The notes: a model not told the origin generated them from the letters alone. 64,000 bases of DNA from an uncultured Oscillospiraceae bacterium (GCA_934546685.1 CAKTEB010000002.1:1-64000), one strand, 5' to 3'; positions 1 to 8,639 are shown, counted from the first letter of the stretch. Numbers and translations: made by a program.

Positions 1-1098
1 GCCCAGAAGATCAAGGAGAGCGGCGCGAAGATCCCGGTGTTGACCATCGGCGGCTATCAGGATCTGGACGAAATGGAGGACGCCATCGCCGCCGGCAAGG
101 CGGATCTCATCTCTATGGCCCGGGGGTGGCTGGCGGATCCCAACCTGGGCATCAAGGCCTATGAGGGCCGGGGCGAGGACGTGGTGCCCTGCGTGAAGTG
201 TATGCGCTGCCACGATTCCGCCTGTATCGACGGTATCACCTTTGTATGTACGGTGAACCCGCTGATGGGCATTGAGCATGAGATGGAGAAGCTGGACAAG
301 GCCCCTAAGACCCTTAAAAAGGTGGCCGTGGTGGGCGGCGGCCCGGCGGGTATGCAGGCGGCCCTGACGGCGGCCCAGCGGGGCCACAAGGTCACCCTAT
401 ACGAGGAAAGGGAGAACCTGGGCGGCCAGCTGAATTTCGCAGACTATGCCCAGTTTAAGCACTCTCTGGCGAAATACAAGGACTACCTGATCTACCAGCT
501 GGAAAAATCCCCGGTGGAGGTGGCCCTGGGCATCCGGGCCACCCGTGAGCTGCTGGTGAAGGGCAATTATGACGCGGTGATCGTGGCGGTGGGCGCCAGC
601 CCCCTGATCCTGCCCATTCCCGGAGCGGAGATGGCGGTGCCTGCGCCCCAGGTTTACGGCCTTGAGACCGAGCTGGACAAGACCGTGGTGGTCATCGGCG
701 GCGGCCAGGTGGGCTGCGAGACGGCGCTCCATCTGGTGGAGCAGGGACATGATGTGACCGTGCTGGAGATGCAGCCTAAGATTCTGGCGGACGCCTCGGC
801 CTCCTACCGGAACCGTCTGACCCGGAACATGGGGTATCATGAGAATCTGAAGACCGTCACCGGCGGGCGCTGCACAGCCGTCACCGCCGCAGGGGTCACC
901 TATGCGGACGAAAACGGCCAGGAGCAGCTGCTGCCCTGCGGCAGCGTGGTTATGGCGGCGGGCATGCGGCCCCGGCAGGCCGAGGCTCTGGCACTGTATG
1001 ATCCCAGTTATCGGGTCTACACCGTGGGCGACTGCGACAAGGCGGCCAATGTGCAGAAGGCGGTCAGGGCAGCCTTTGCGGCGGCTGTCTCCTTGTAA
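1..1098 (+). CDS. Fe-S flavoenzyme of the 2,4-dienoyl-CoA reductase/enoate reductase (OYE) family, C-terminal part
   Basis: Partial: the reading frame is open from the first base, so the N-terminal part lies outside the window. What is visible is the end of a TIM barrel (MARGWLADP), an Fe-S ligand cluster starting CVKCMRCHD with a last Cys before TVNP, then a first dinucleotide fold (VVGGGPAG) and a second (VVIGGGQVG). This order is typical of enzymes that reduce activated C=C bonds with FMN, FAD and one 4Fe-4S cluster. It is paralogous to the complete enzyme at 45493. The Fe-S spacing (C-x2-C-x2-C) differs from the C-x2-C-x3-C expected for FadH. It converges on three NTF2-like genes. Substrate unknown. 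Confidence 0.88.
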   Translation, partial: AQKIKESGAKIPVLTIGGYQDLDEMEDAIAAGKADLISMARGWLADPNLGIKAYEGRGEDVVPCVKCMRCHDSACIDGITFVCTVNPLMGIEHEMEKLDKAPKTLKKVAVVGGGPAGMQAALTAAQRGHKVTLYEERENLGGQLNFADYAQFKHSLAKYKDYLIYQLEKSPVEVALGIRATRELLVKGNYDAVIVAVGASPLILPIPGAEMAVPAPQVYGLETELDKTVVVIGGGQVGCETALHLVEQGHDVTVLEMQPKILADASASYRNRLTRNMGYHENLKTVTGGRCTAVTAAGVTYADENGQEQLLPCGSVVMAAGMRPRQAEALALYDPSYRVYTVGDCDKAANVQKAVRAAFAAAVSL

Positions 1099-1104
1099 TT
1101 ACAA

Positions 1105-1137
1105 CGAAAGGCGTACCCAGACTGGGTACGCCTTTCG
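1105..1137. terminator. Bidirectional terminator hairpin
   Basis: A perfect 15-bp inverted repeat (arms 1105-1119 and 1123-1137, 3-nt loop) fills the gap between two convergent genes. T-runs on either side are weak. It probably ends both transcripts. Confidence 0.7.
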
Positions 1138-1146
1138 CAATTTGAT

Positions 1147-1926
1147 TTACTTATTTTGCTCCGCAGCGATCTCAGCGGCGGTTTTCACTGGAGTGTAGCT
1201 GTGCTCATTGTCCAGCGTCTCATAGGGCTCAGGCCACGGCACGGTGTTCTGCGGCGGCATAATGACGCTATAGGGCAGGTGCAGGGGGCCGGGGTCGGTG
1301 ACGTCGGGGTCCTGACCCAGGGTGATGGGGCCGATGCCCTTTTCCTCGGGAGCGGTGAGGCGCTCGTAGTCGTCGTGGGCAAAGTTGGTCATATCCAGCT
1401 TGCCCATGATGTCCGGGCACACCTGCTCGTGGAGATACAACCAGCGGCCATGCTCCAGCACGAAGTCGGAGCCATAGCGCTCCCAGAGCACATTGCAGTA
1501 GGGATACTCGTGGCGGTTCAGCCGGCAGAAGATCACGCCGGGGGTGATGAAGCTGCCCCGGGCGGACTTGCCGTCGTCGGCTACCTCAATGATATCGGTG
1601 AACAGGGTGTGGACGGAGGCCTCCATGAGAGGACGGGGATCCTTGCCGCCGATCTCAGGATAGATTTTCTGGACGTTCAGAGAGTTCTGCATGGCCATGT
1701 TGTCATAGGCGGTGACGGAGCCCTTCCATACCTGATCCCAGCCGCGCATACGGCCAAAGACGTGGCCCCAGGAGCACCAGGGATCCCGGCTCCAGATCTG
1801 GCCCCACTCGCCGGAGGCGTCGGCCCGGCCATGGAGATAGGTGTGCTGTGCCTTGACATTTTCCACCTGCTGGCTGGCAGCGGCGTTCAGCACCCGCTGA
1901 TGCAGGTCAAGATGCTTCTTTCTCAT
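1147..1926 (-). CDS. NTF2/SnoaL-like protein, third gene of a paralog triplet
   Basis: 259 aa. I recognise an NTF2-like (SnoaL_4-type) fold from the alternation of helices and strands and from the element IIEVADDGKSARGSF, which parallels IEVAEDGETAKGLWF in the first gene of the operon. It keeps a W-x3-H motif (RWLYLH) and the C-terminal signature PEPYETLDNEHSY shared by all three proteins. The start at 1926 is chosen because AGGTGG lies just upstream and because ATGA overlaps the stop of the preceding gene; a start at 1941 would put the ribosome binding site inside the protein. Members of this fold include dehydratases, isomerases and non-catalytic subunits, so function is open. Confidence 0.82.
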   Translation of the reverse strand: MRKKHLDLHQRVLNAAASQQVENVKAQHTYLHGRADASGEWGQIWSRDPWCSWGHVFGRMRGWDQVWKGSVTAYDNMAMQNSLNVQKIYPEIGGKDPRPLMEASVHTLFTDIIEVADDGKSARGSFITPGVIFCRLNRHEYPYCNVLWERYGSDFVLEHGRWLYLHEQVCPDIMGKLDMTNFAHDDYERLTAPEEKGIGPITLGQDPDVTDPGPLHLPYSVIMPPQNTVPWPEPYETLDNEHSYTPVKTAAEIAAEQNK

Positions 1927-2642
1927 TTCTCCACCTCCCAATAATCCGGGTGGCCCTCAGGGCCATAGCTGTTGTCCTCGTCAAAGGTCTGGTAGGGCAC
2001 CGGAGCGGCGGGATAGTTGTCCAGCCAGTTGTAACGCTCATTATGGACCCGCATGGAAAGGGTGGGGGTGCCGAACTCGGTAAACGCACGGTTCTCGGCG
2101 TCCGGCAGATCCACGGGCTGCTCCATATAGTTCGCACCGGCCTCGCTCTGGAGGTCCGTGGCTACCACCACATGCCAGATCTTCCACTGGCCGTCCTCCT
2201 TCAGAAAGTCAATGGCCAGCTTCTCCATGTACCACCGGGCGTCGGCCTCGGTATTGGAGGTGGGCAGGGTCTCCTGGGAGATGCAGTACCAAAGGCCCCG
2301 GGCAGTGTTGCCGTCATAGGCCTCCTGGACCAGACCCGTGGAGAGGGGATGGTGGAACAGGCAGCCGTCGCCGTGGGCCTTGCCGGGCAGACTGTCGATC
2401 TTCTCATTATGGGCGGTGACATAGTACGCGCGGATGGCGTCCATGCCGATGTAATAGCCCCAGTTCCGGCCAAAGGAGGCGGTCTTCTTGGCCTCCTCTC
2501 CGGTGACCCAGAGCTCATCGAGCTCCTTTTCGCGCCAGTCGTTGGCGAGATAGTAGCAGCGCTTGGCGGCGAGCTTCTTTACCTGCTCTACGTCCCAAAC
2601 CCGCTGCATCAGCTGGAGATCGGTATATTCCGGTGCCTTCAT
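1923..2642 (-). CDS. NTF2/SnoaL-like protein, second gene of a paralog triplet
   Basis: 239 aa. It shares with its neighbours an ARGLWYCIS strand, the W-x3-H motif (WKIWH) and the C-terminal PVPYQTFDEDNSY motif. No signal peptide or membrane segment is seen, so it is cytoplasmic. The ATG at 2642 overlaps the upstream stop (TGATG) and has GGAGG at 7 nt; a GTG three bases earlier is possible but badly spaced. It overlaps the next gene by 4 bp (ATGA), so the three are translationally coupled and probably made in fixed ratio. Function unknown; a heteromeric enzyme with the other two is an inference. Confidence 0.82.
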   Translation of the reverse strand: MKAPEYTDLQLMQRVWDVEQVKKLAAKRCYYLANDWREKELDELWVTGEEAKKTASFGRNWGYYIGMDAIRAYYVTAHNEKIDSLPGKAHGDGCLFHHPLSTGLVQEAYDGNTARGLWYCISQETLPTSNTEADARWYMEKLAIDFLKEDGQWKIWHVVVATDLQSEAGANYMEQPVDLPDAENRAFTEFGTPTLSMRVHNERYNWLDNYPAAPVPYQTFDEDNSYGPEGHPDYWEVEK

Positions 2643-3367
2643 CACAGGGCCTCCTTTCCATAGGAAAATGTATTTGCGAAGGTATCATAGGGCTCCGGGA
2701 TCCGGGGCGTCTCCGCCAGGGGACGATCCACGGAATACAGGGGCCGCACGGTCTCGGATACGGTGTAGGGCGGCATATCAAAGTCGCCCAGAGGCGCGAA
2801 CGCGTCATCCTCGGGGTAGGGCGTTACCGCCTTGCCCCAGCTCTGGCCGCAGAGAGAGTCCACGTCGTTGAGATACTGGAGATGCCAGATCTTCCAGTCG
2901 TCGTTCTCATAAATGAAGTCTCCTGCGAAATAGCCCCAGGTCCAGCTGGCCTCGGGGCCCCGGGTGGTGACCTCGGCGTTGCAGCCCAGGCAGAACCACA
3001 GGCCCTTGGCGGTCTCGCCGTCTTCGGCCACCTCAATGACCGGGGCGGTCAGCGGCTTCACATGGAAGGGGCCGATGCCGTAGAGCTCCTCGTCGGACTT
3101 GCCACCCAGTTTCTCGGGCAGGCGCTTCTGCAGCAGCTGGGCAGACAGCAGATTCCGGGCCACGATGGCGTCAAAGTAGCCTTTCACAGCCTCGGGGCCG
3201 ATGTAGCTGCCGTCGTTAAAGGTCAGGCACACATCCGGCCGGGTGCTGAAAAAGGAATCGTAGATCTCGCCCTGCCGGTTCAGCAGCAGGCAGTTTACAT
3301 ACTTGCCCATCAGGTTTTTGATGGTACGCTGATCCTCCCAGCGCTCCACCAGAAATTCCAGGGTCAT
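2642..3367 (-). CDS. NTF2/SnoaL-like protein, first gene of a paralog triplet
   Basis: 241 aa. It opens the minus-strand operon behind a clear promoter and an AGGAGGG site 7 nt before the ATG. The N-terminal helix (WEDQRTIKNLMGKYV) followed by the aromatic-rich segment IYDSFFSTRPDV is typical of SnoaL_4-type proteins. It carries WKIWH and a C-terminal PEPYDTFANTFSY motif. Family proteins of this type are usually nearer 130-170 aa, so all three genes have a C-terminal extension of about 70 residues holding the shared PY-x-T motif. The convergent Fe-S flavoenzyme suggests a shared pathway, by inference only. Confidence 0.82.
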   Translation of the reverse strand: MTLEFLVERWEDQRTIKNLMGKYVNCLLLNRQGEIYDSFFSTRPDVCLTFNDGSYIGPEAVKGYFDAIVARNLLSAQLLQKRLPEKLGGKSDEELYGIGPFHVKPLTAPVIEVAEDGETAKGLWFCLGCNAEVTTRGPEASWTWGYFAGDFIYENDDWKIWHLQYLNDVDSLCGQSWGKAVTPYPEDDAFAPLGDFDMPPYTVSETVRPLYSVDRPLAETPRIPEPYDTFANTFSYGKEAL

Positions 3368-3412
3368 GAAAATCCCTCCTATAATTTCGTATACATATTA
3401 TGAACGCTTCTA

Positions 3413-3441
3413 TTATACGACATGAATGGGCATTTTGCAAA
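3413..3441 (-). promoter_or_regulatory. Promoter of the NTF2-like operon
   Basis: Reading the minus strand: TTGCAA (3436-3441), a 17-bp spacer and a perfect TATAAT (3413-3418), about 50 bp before the first ATG. Confidence 0.75.
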
Positions 3442-3490
3442 TAGAGATTTGGATATAGGGAATAACCAAAAGTTATGACATGCGGAACGG

Positions 3491-3519
3491 TTGAGGAATT
3501 CGCGGAATTATGGTATACT
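3491..3519 (+). promoter_or_regulatory. Promoter of the Mrp-type ATPase gene
   Basis: TTGAGG (3491-3496), 17-bp spacer, TATACT (3514-3519). It faces away from the promoter at 3413-3441. Its position rules out translation from the in-frame ATG at 3491. Confidence 0.7.
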
Positions 3520-3553
3520 AGGGACAAAGAACAAAGAAAGGATCATACCGATT

Positions 3554-4468
3554 ATGACCAATGAAGAAAAGGCCAAGCTCCAGAAGGAGCACGAGGCCAA
3601 ATATATGAAGTACATGGCGGACTTTGAGGCCTTCGGCGGAGATTTTTCCTCCTGCAGCGGCAACTGTTCCTCCTGCAGCAGCACCTGCGACAGCAAGAGC
3701 CAGAAGAAGGCGGAGAACGATACTCAGCAGGTGGAGGGCAAGACGCCAAAGAAGGCCCAGCGTATTGTGGCGGTCTTCAGCGGCAAGGGCGGCACCGGCA
3801 AGTCCGTGACTACCTGTCTGCTGGCGGACAAGCTCCAGAAGATGGGCAAGAAGGTGGCCATTCTGGACGCGGATCTGGAGAACCCGTCTGTCCACTATCT
3901 CTACGGTAAGCTGGAGCCCTGCGCCTCCGCCGGGGATCAGCTGCTGCCCATGGCCGCTGACAGCGGCGTACAGTTCATCTCCATGGGCAATGTGGAGAAG
4001 GATGCCACCCAGCCGCTCCTGAGCTACGGCAAGGACATTGCCGAGGGAGCTCTGTACTTTTACCTCAACGTCAAATGGCCGGAGGATCTGGACTTCATGC
4101 TGGTGGATATGCCCTCCGGCGTGGGCGACGTGCCCCTGCAGATCGGCACCATCATTCCCTTTGACGGGGCGGTTTGCGTGTCCAATCCCTCGGATCTCTG
4201 CGACTTCCTGGCCCTGAAATCCGTGAATCTCATGCGGATGATCATGATTCCCGTGCTGGGCGTGGTGGAGAACAAGACCGCCATCGCCCTGGAGGACGGC
4301 CAGGTGCGCCTGGGCACAGATCCCGCGGAGCACGCCAAGGCCCTGGATCTTCCTCTGTTGGCCTCCGTGCCCCTGAGCCTGGAGTTGTCCGTTATGGCGG
4401 ACTTTGGCCGCATCGCGGATGCGGAGGTGCCGGAGCTGGACAGTGTGGCGGAGCTGCTGGTAAAGTAA
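3554..4468 (+). CDS. Mrp/NBP35-type P-loop ATPase (Fe-S carrier family) with N-terminal cysteine cluster
   Basis: 304 aa. The deviant Walker A GKGGTGKS (77-84), LDADLENPS and LVDMPSGVGD are those of Mrp/NBP35 ATPases, which bind and hand over Fe-S clusters. The N-terminus carries C34, C38, C41 and C45 in a serine-rich stretch. The CPxC motif that usually follows the VVEN element near the C-terminus is absent: VVENKTAIALEDG runs straight on. The cluster may therefore sit on the N-terminal cysteines. The start at 3554 follows from the promoter at 3491-3519. The stop overlaps the next ATG, so it is coupled to the radical SAM gene, a plausible client. Confidence 0.85.
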   Translation: MTNEEKAKLQKEHEAKYMKYMADFEAFGGDFSSCSGNCSSCSSTCDSKSQKKAENDTQQVEGKTPKKAQRIVAVFSGKGGTGKSVTTCLLADKLQKMGKKVAILDADLENPSVHYLYGKLEPCASAGDQLLPMAADSGVQFISMGNVEKDATQPLLSYGKDIAEGALYFYLNVKWPEDLDFMLVDMPSGVGDVPLQIGTIIPFDGAVCVSNPSDLCDFLALKSVNLMRMIMIPVLGVVENKTAIALEDGQVRLGTDPAEHAKALDLPLLASVPLSLELSVMADFGRIADAEVPELDSVAELLVK

Positions 4469-5349
4469 TGCCCAAGTGCTATCTCTGCCCCAGAATGTGC
4501 GGGGCGGATCGGGAGAAGGGGCAGCTGGGCTTCTGTCGGATGCCCGCCGGACTCCGGGGCGCCCGTGCAGCCCTGCACTTTTGGGAGGAGCCGCCCATCT
4601 CCGGGGAACGGGGCTCCGGGGCGGTATTCTTTTCCGGGTGCTCCCTGGGCTGCGGCTTCTGTCAGAATCAGGAGATCAGCCAGGGGGGCTTTGGCAAGGA
4701 ATTTTCCACCCAGCGGCTCCGGGAGATCTTCGGGGAGCTCATCGGCCAGGGAGCCCACAACATCAATCTGGTGACGCCCACCCATTTTCTCCCCTGGATC
4801 CTTCCGGCCCTGACGCCTAAGCTCCCGGTGCCGGTGGTATACAACTGCGGCGGCTACGAGCGAGTGGAGACGCTGCGGCTCCTTGAGGGCAAGGTGGACA
4901 TCTATCTTCCGGATCTGAAATTTGCAGAGCCGGAGCTGGCAGAACAGCTCTGCGGTGCGGAGGACTACTTCCCGGTGACGGCCCGGGCCATCGACGAGAT
5001 GCTCCGTCAGGTGGGGCCCCCGGTCTATGGAACGGATGGGATGCTCCAAAAGGGCGTTATCATCCGGCATCTGGTGCTGCCGGGACAGGTGCAGAACAGC
5101 CTCAAGGTGCTGGATTACATCGCCGAGCACTTCCCTAAGGGCAGCGTGCTTTTGAGCCTCATGGCCCAGTATGTGCCCTCGGGCCGGGTGAAAAATCTGC
5201 CGCCCTACGACCGTACCGTGACCCGGGAGGAATATGAGGCTGTGGTGGACTGGATGTATATGCTGGGGCTGGAGGACGGCTTCCTCCAGGAGCCCGCCAG
5301 TGCCACGGACGAGTATCTGCCGGACTTTTCTCTGGAGGGGATCGAATGA
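4468..5349 (+). CDS. Radical SAM protein, PflX-like (pyruvate formate-lyase activase relative)
   Basis: 293 aa. The radical SAM cluster motif CSLGCGFC spans residues 58-65 (C-x3-C-x2-C). A second cysteine group (C4, C7, C11, C23) lies at the N-terminus, as in the COG1313/PflX group, whose substrates are poorly known. DLKFAEPE and LVLPGQ are conserved strands of the partial TIM barrel. The ATG at 4468 shares a base with the upstream stop (TAATG), and its own stop overlaps the next gene by ATGA. Pairing with an Fe-S carrier ATPase fits its need for at least one 4Fe-4S cluster. A glycyl-radical target is not in view. Confidence 0.85.
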   Translation: MPKCYLCPRMCGADREKGQLGFCRMPAGLRGARAALHFWEEPPISGERGSGAVFFSGCSLGCGFCQNQEISQGGFGKEFSTQRLREIFGELIGQGAHNINLVTPTHFLPWILPALTPKLPVPVVYNCGGYERVETLRLLEGKVDIYLPDLKFAEPELAEQLCGAEDYFPVTARAIDEMLRQVGPPVYGTDGMLQKGVIIRHLVLPGQVQNSLKVLDYIAEHFPKGSVLLSLMAQYVPSGRVKNLPPYDRTVTREEYEAVVDWMYMLGLEDGFLQEPASATDEYLPDFSLEGIE

Positions 5350-6248
5350 TCTGCGAAAAAATCGACCTGTATGGGGATCATCGGGTGATGCTCTATACCT
5401 ATATCCAGCGCTGGACCACCGTGAAGGAGCACTATCCTCAGCGGGGCGGCGTCTTGGTGCTGCCCGGGGGCGCATATCTCTATCACGGGGTCAGCGAGGG
5501 GGAGCCTGTGGCGGCAGCCTTTGCGGCGGCGGGCTACAATGCCTATCTGCTTCGGTATTCCATCGGGAAGCACGCGGTGTTCCCCAATTCCGCGGCGGAT
5601 GTGTGTCGGGCGTTGAAGTGCATCCGGGAGCGGGCGGAGCAGTGGGAACAGGATCCGGACAAGCTGGCCCTCTGCGGCTTCTCCGCCGGAGGCCATGTGG
5701 CCGCCTGCGCCGGGACCATGTGGAACCGGGCGGATGTGCTGGCCGCTTCCGGCTGCCAGGGCCAGGAGGGGCGGCCCAACGCCCTGATCCTGGGCTATCC
5801 CTGCATCACTGTGGATATCGAGGGCCAGGGAGATATGTATGAGCTTCTGCGGGGAGAACGAACCATGGAGGAGCTCCGGGAGCTGGCCTCCGCGGAAAAA
5901 TGGGTGGGGCCCCATACCCCGCCGGTGTTTCTCTGGAACATGTATCACGATAAAATGGTGCCGGTAGAGCACGGCCTTAAATTTATGGCTGCTCTGGCGG
6001 CGCAGAATGTGCCCTTTGAGTGCCACACCTATATGGACGGGGAGCATGCCTGCGCACTGGCCGCCCCGGCCTCGTCCCTGGGGGATCCGGTGCGGGAGAA
6101 CAGGCATGTGGCCCGGTGGTTTACAGACTGCACCGAGTGGCTGGGCGCGGTATTTGGAACGCCAAAGCTGGACGTGCCCCAGGAGAATATGCAGTCCCTG
6201 GCGGAGGATCGGGCTCATTTGGGCATTCCGGCCTTCCGGATGCAGTAG
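5346..6248 (+). CDS. Alpha/beta hydrolase, acetyl-esterase type
   Basis: 300 aa. The oxyanion-hole segment LPGGAYLYHG and the nucleophile elbow GFSAGG (111-116, Ser113) are clear. The probable triad partners are Asp202 (HDKMVP) and His234 (DGEHA). This layout matches bacterial carbohydrate or xylan acetyl esterases of the BD-FAE type. No signal peptide is present, so it would act on imported or intracellular esters. It starts by ATGA overlap with the radical SAM gene. Confidence 0.85.
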   Translation: MICEKIDLYGDHRVMLYTYIQRWTTVKEHYPQRGGVLVLPGGAYLYHGVSEGEPVAAAFAAAGYNAYLLRYSIGKHAVFPNSAADVCRALKCIRERAEQWEQDPDKLALCGFSAGGHVAACAGTMWNRADVLAASGCQGQEGRPNALILGYPCITVDIEGQGDMYELLRGERTMEELRELASAEKWVGPHTPPVFLWNMYHDKMVPVEHGLKFMAALAAQNVPFECHTYMDGEHACALAAPASSLGDPVRENRHVARWFTDCTEWLGAVFGTPKLDVPQENMQSLAEDRAHLGIPAFRMQ

Positions 6249-6282
6249 CTCCGGGCAAAAGAAAGGATTCAGGTGGATCACA

Positions 6283-6798
6283 ATGCTTTTGAAGGAATAT
6301 AAGGAATTTCGGCCTAAAATCGACGGCGGCTATGTGGCCGAGGACGCCTCGGTGATCGGCGACGTGGAGATCGGCGAGAACGCCTCCATATGGTACGGCG
6401 TGGTGCTCCGGGGCGATGTGGACAAGATCAAGATCGGCAAAAACACCAGCATTCAGGACAACGCCGTGGCCCATTGCTCCATGAACACCCCCACCATCAT
6501 CGGGGACAACTGCGTGGTGGGCCACAGCGCCCTGATCCACTCCTGCACCGTGGAGGAGGGCTGCCTCATCGGCATGGGCTCCATCCTGCTGGACGGCTGC
6601 CGCATCGGAACCGGCAGTATTGTGGCCGCCGGCGCCGTGGTGTCCCCCAATACGGTGGTGCCGCCTCATTCCATGGTCATGGGCGTGCCTGGCCGTGTGG
6701 TTCGTCAGCTGAATGAAAAGGATATCGAAGGCATCACTCTCAGTGTGGGCCATTATATCGCCTACGCTGAGGAGCAGCTGCTCAAGTATCATCTCTGA
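6283..6798 (+). CDS. Gamma carbonic anhydrase-like hexapeptide protein
   Basis: 171 aa, built almost entirely of left-handed beta-helix hexapeptide repeats (IGDVEIGENASIWYGVV onwards). Three histidines are placed as in the zinc site of gamma carbonic anhydrases: H64 (NAVAHC), H81 (VVGHS) and H86 (LIHSC). The active enzyme is a trimer that interconverts CO2 and bicarbonate, though many family members have no proven activity. The start at 6283 gives the usual family length; a longer upstream frame is shadow sequence of the esterase. Confidence 0.88.
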   Translation: MLLKEYKEFRPKIDGGYVAEDASVIGDVEIGENASIWYGVVLRGDVDKIKIGKNTSIQDNAVAHCSMNTPTIIGDNCVVGHSALIHSCTVEEGCLIGMGSILLDGCRIGTGSIVAAGAVVSPNTVVPPHSMVMGVPGRVVRQLNEKDIEGITLSVGHYIAYAEEQLLKYHL

Positions 6799-6812
6799 TC
6801 CGGGGTGATCCT

Positions 6813-7610
6813 ATGCCGAACTTCTATGCCCATCTGCTCTTTGGCCGGGAGGTCAGCAAGCTGCTGCCCCCGGAGCTCCAGCGTACCCTGCTCCGGCAGT
6901 GGGATACCTTCTGCTGCGGTAATTTCGGCCCGGACCCGCTGTATTTCTATGTGGGCTCCCGGCATGGGGCCGAGGTGCGCCAGGCGGGGATCCGGCTCCA
7001 TCATGGCTCCGGGCGCACGGCCATGGAGGCGTATCGGCAGCCGGTGAAGGAGCAAAAGCCCCATGCGGCAGCCTTTGCGGCGGGGTATCTCCTGCACTAT
7101 GCCCTGGACAGCAGCATGCACCCCTATGTGCTCGCCACCGTGGCGGAGGGACAGGTGACTCATTTTGCCCTGGAGGGAGAATTTGACCGGTATCTGCTCC
7201 GCAGGGACGGACAGGCCTATCCGGACGCTCTGCCCCGGCGGCCTGTGACCAAGGAACTATTGGCTGCGGCCTCCTGCATGGCCCCGGAGGTGAATCCCAG
7301 AGTCTACGAGATCGCCCTTCGGCGGTTCCGCATGGTGTCCTGCCGGATCGGCAGCTGGGCAGGCGGGCCCATGCGCCATGTTATCAACGCCGCCAGCTTC
7401 CTGCCCCCGGCCCGGGGCATCCGTGGCTCGATTCCGGAGCCGGAGCTGGATCCCGAGATGAAGCGGCGGCTCCGGGAGATGGAGAAGCGTTTTTATGACG
7501 CCGTGCCCCATGCCGCGGCGCTGCTGGAGGACTATTTCCGGGCAGTGAAGGAGGATCGGCCCCTGCCGGAGGGCCTGGATCGGGATTATTCAGGAAACGA
7601 GGTAACATAA
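6813..7610 (+). CDS. Zinc-dependent phospholipase C-like protein
   Basis: 265 aa. The all-helical zinc-dependent phospholipase C pattern is visible: an N-terminal HLLFG segment with H7, GPDP (D41), LHHG (H63, H64), GYLLHYALDSSMHP (H95, D99, H103), then H117 and E121. These are the spacings of the three-metal site of PF00882. Unlike secreted clostridial toxins it has no signal peptide, so a cytoplasmic phosphoesterase role is more likely. It sits 14 bp after the carbonic anhydrase gene in the same run. Confidence 0.75.
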   Translation: MPNFYAHLLFGREVSKLLPPELQRTLLRQWDTFCCGNFGPDPLYFYVGSRHGAEVRQAGIRLHHGSGRTAMEAYRQPVKEQKPHAAAFAAGYLLHYALDSSMHPYVLATVAEGQVTHFALEGEFDRYLLRRDGQAYPDALPRRPVTKELLAAASCMAPEVNPRVYEIALRRFRMVSCRIGSWAGGPMRHVINAASFLPPARGIRGSIPEPELDPEMKRRLREMEKRFYDAVPHAAALLEDYFRAVKEDRPLPEGLDRDYSGNEVT

Positions 7611-7611
7611 G

Positions 7612-8388
7612 ATGGTGTATATTGATAAGGCCCAGTGCGTAAATTGCGGTACCTGTCTACGGCTATGTCCCATGGGCGTGTTCACCCGTGGGGAAGCGGG
7701 CGTGGAGATCCACCCCCGCCGCCGGTGCATCCAGTGCATGCACTGCTCCGGCGCCTGTCCGAAAAAGGCCATTCGCTTTGAGGAGATCCCTCCTGAGGCC
7801 GTCTATCCCCAGCTCAGCGGCGAGTCCTTGGAGGACCTGATCCGTAGCCGCCGCTCCATCCGGCATTTCTCCGACAAGCTGCCGGAGAAGCAGGTGATGC
7901 AGCATGCCCTGGATGTGGCCGCCTACGCCCCCAGCGGCAAGAATCAGCGTGCCTTCCGGTATACGGTGGTCTGGGGCAAAAACAAGGTGCTGGAGCTCCG
8001 GGACAAGTGCATGGATCTGTGCCGGGAATTTGGCGAGGCTCCGGAGCTTCCCAAGCTGCTGGAGAAGGGCACGGATCTCCTTACCTGCGGGGCCCCCTGC
8101 ATGGTGGTGCTCTGGAGCCCGGACGACTGCCTGAACCCGGTGCTGGACGCGGCTGTGGGCATGGCACAGCTGGAGCTCCTGCTGGTACATCAGGGCCTCG
8201 GAACCTGCTGGGGCGGCTATCTCCGTCAGGTCAGCGACCGGTTCCCGGAGATCCGGGACTATCTGGGCATCCCTGAGGGCTGCCATGTGCGCTGCGCCCT
8301 GATGGTGGGCTACGCCAAGGGGGAGAAGTATCCCAACCCCGTTTGGCGGCCCGCGACAAAGGCTGTCTGGCTGGAGGAAAATCCCTGA
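7612..8388 (+). CDS. Ferredoxin-nitroreductase fusion protein
   Basis: 258 aa. Residues 1-55 hold two 4Fe-4S motifs (C9, C12, C15, C19 and C39, C42, C45, C49). The rest is a nitroreductase-family FMN domain starting RSRRSIRHF (78-86), with APSGKNQR and GLGTCWGGY. Such fusions reduce flavin-bound substrates with electrons from the internal ferredoxin rather than NAD(P)H. GAGGT lies 8 nt upstream of the ATG, and the gene follows the previous stop by one base. The substrate cannot be told from sequence. Confidence 0.9.
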   Translation: MVYIDKAQCVNCGTCLRLCPMGVFTRGEAGVEIHPRRRCIQCMHCSGACPKKAIRFEEIPPEAVYPQLSGESLEDLIRSRRSIRHFSDKLPEKQVMQHALDVAAYAPSGKNQRAFRYTVVWGKNKVLELRDKCMDLCREFGEAPELPKLLEKGTDLLTCGAPCMVVLWSPDDCLNPVLDAAVGMAQLELLLVHQGLGTCWGGYLRQVSDRFPEIRDYLGIPEGCHVRCALMVGYAKGEKYPNPVWRPATKAVWLEENP

Positions 8389-8639
8389 TGGAGCGCCTGG
8401 TGACGCCCGGTCAAAAATACCGGCATTTTAAGGGGAAGCTCTACCAGGTGCTCTGTGTGGCCACTCATTCGGAGACCAGGGAAAAGCTGGTGATCTACCA
8501 GGCTCTTTACGGGGATTTCGGGATCTACGCCCGGCCAATGGACATGTTTTTAAGTCCGGTGGATCATGAAAAATATCCGGAGGCCCCGCAGAAATATCGG
8601 TTTGAACTGGCGGAATCGGACGAAAAAGCGCACATTTGA
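8388..8639 (+). CDS. DUF1653 domain protein
   Basis: 83 aa. The whole protein is one DUF1653 domain: [15 protein letters not shown], then [17 protein letters not shown] and the MDMF element. Function is unknown. The ATG at 8388 overlaps the preceding stop (TGATG), which makes it the last gene of the 3554-8639 run. Confidence 0.85.
   Translation: MERLVTPGQKYRHFKGKLYQVLCVATHSETREKLVIYQALYGDFGIYARPMDMFLSPVDHEKYPEAPQKYRFELAESDEKAHI

Noticed and set aside
3491..3553. Upstream start of the Mrp-type ATPase at 3491
   Set aside because: The -35 and -10 boxes lie at 3491-3519, so this ATG is upstream of the transcription start.
4174..4467. Extension of the radical SAM frame into the ATPase gene
   Set aside because: The extra 98 residues read through the ATPase coding region in another frame; the ATG at 4468 matches the family start.
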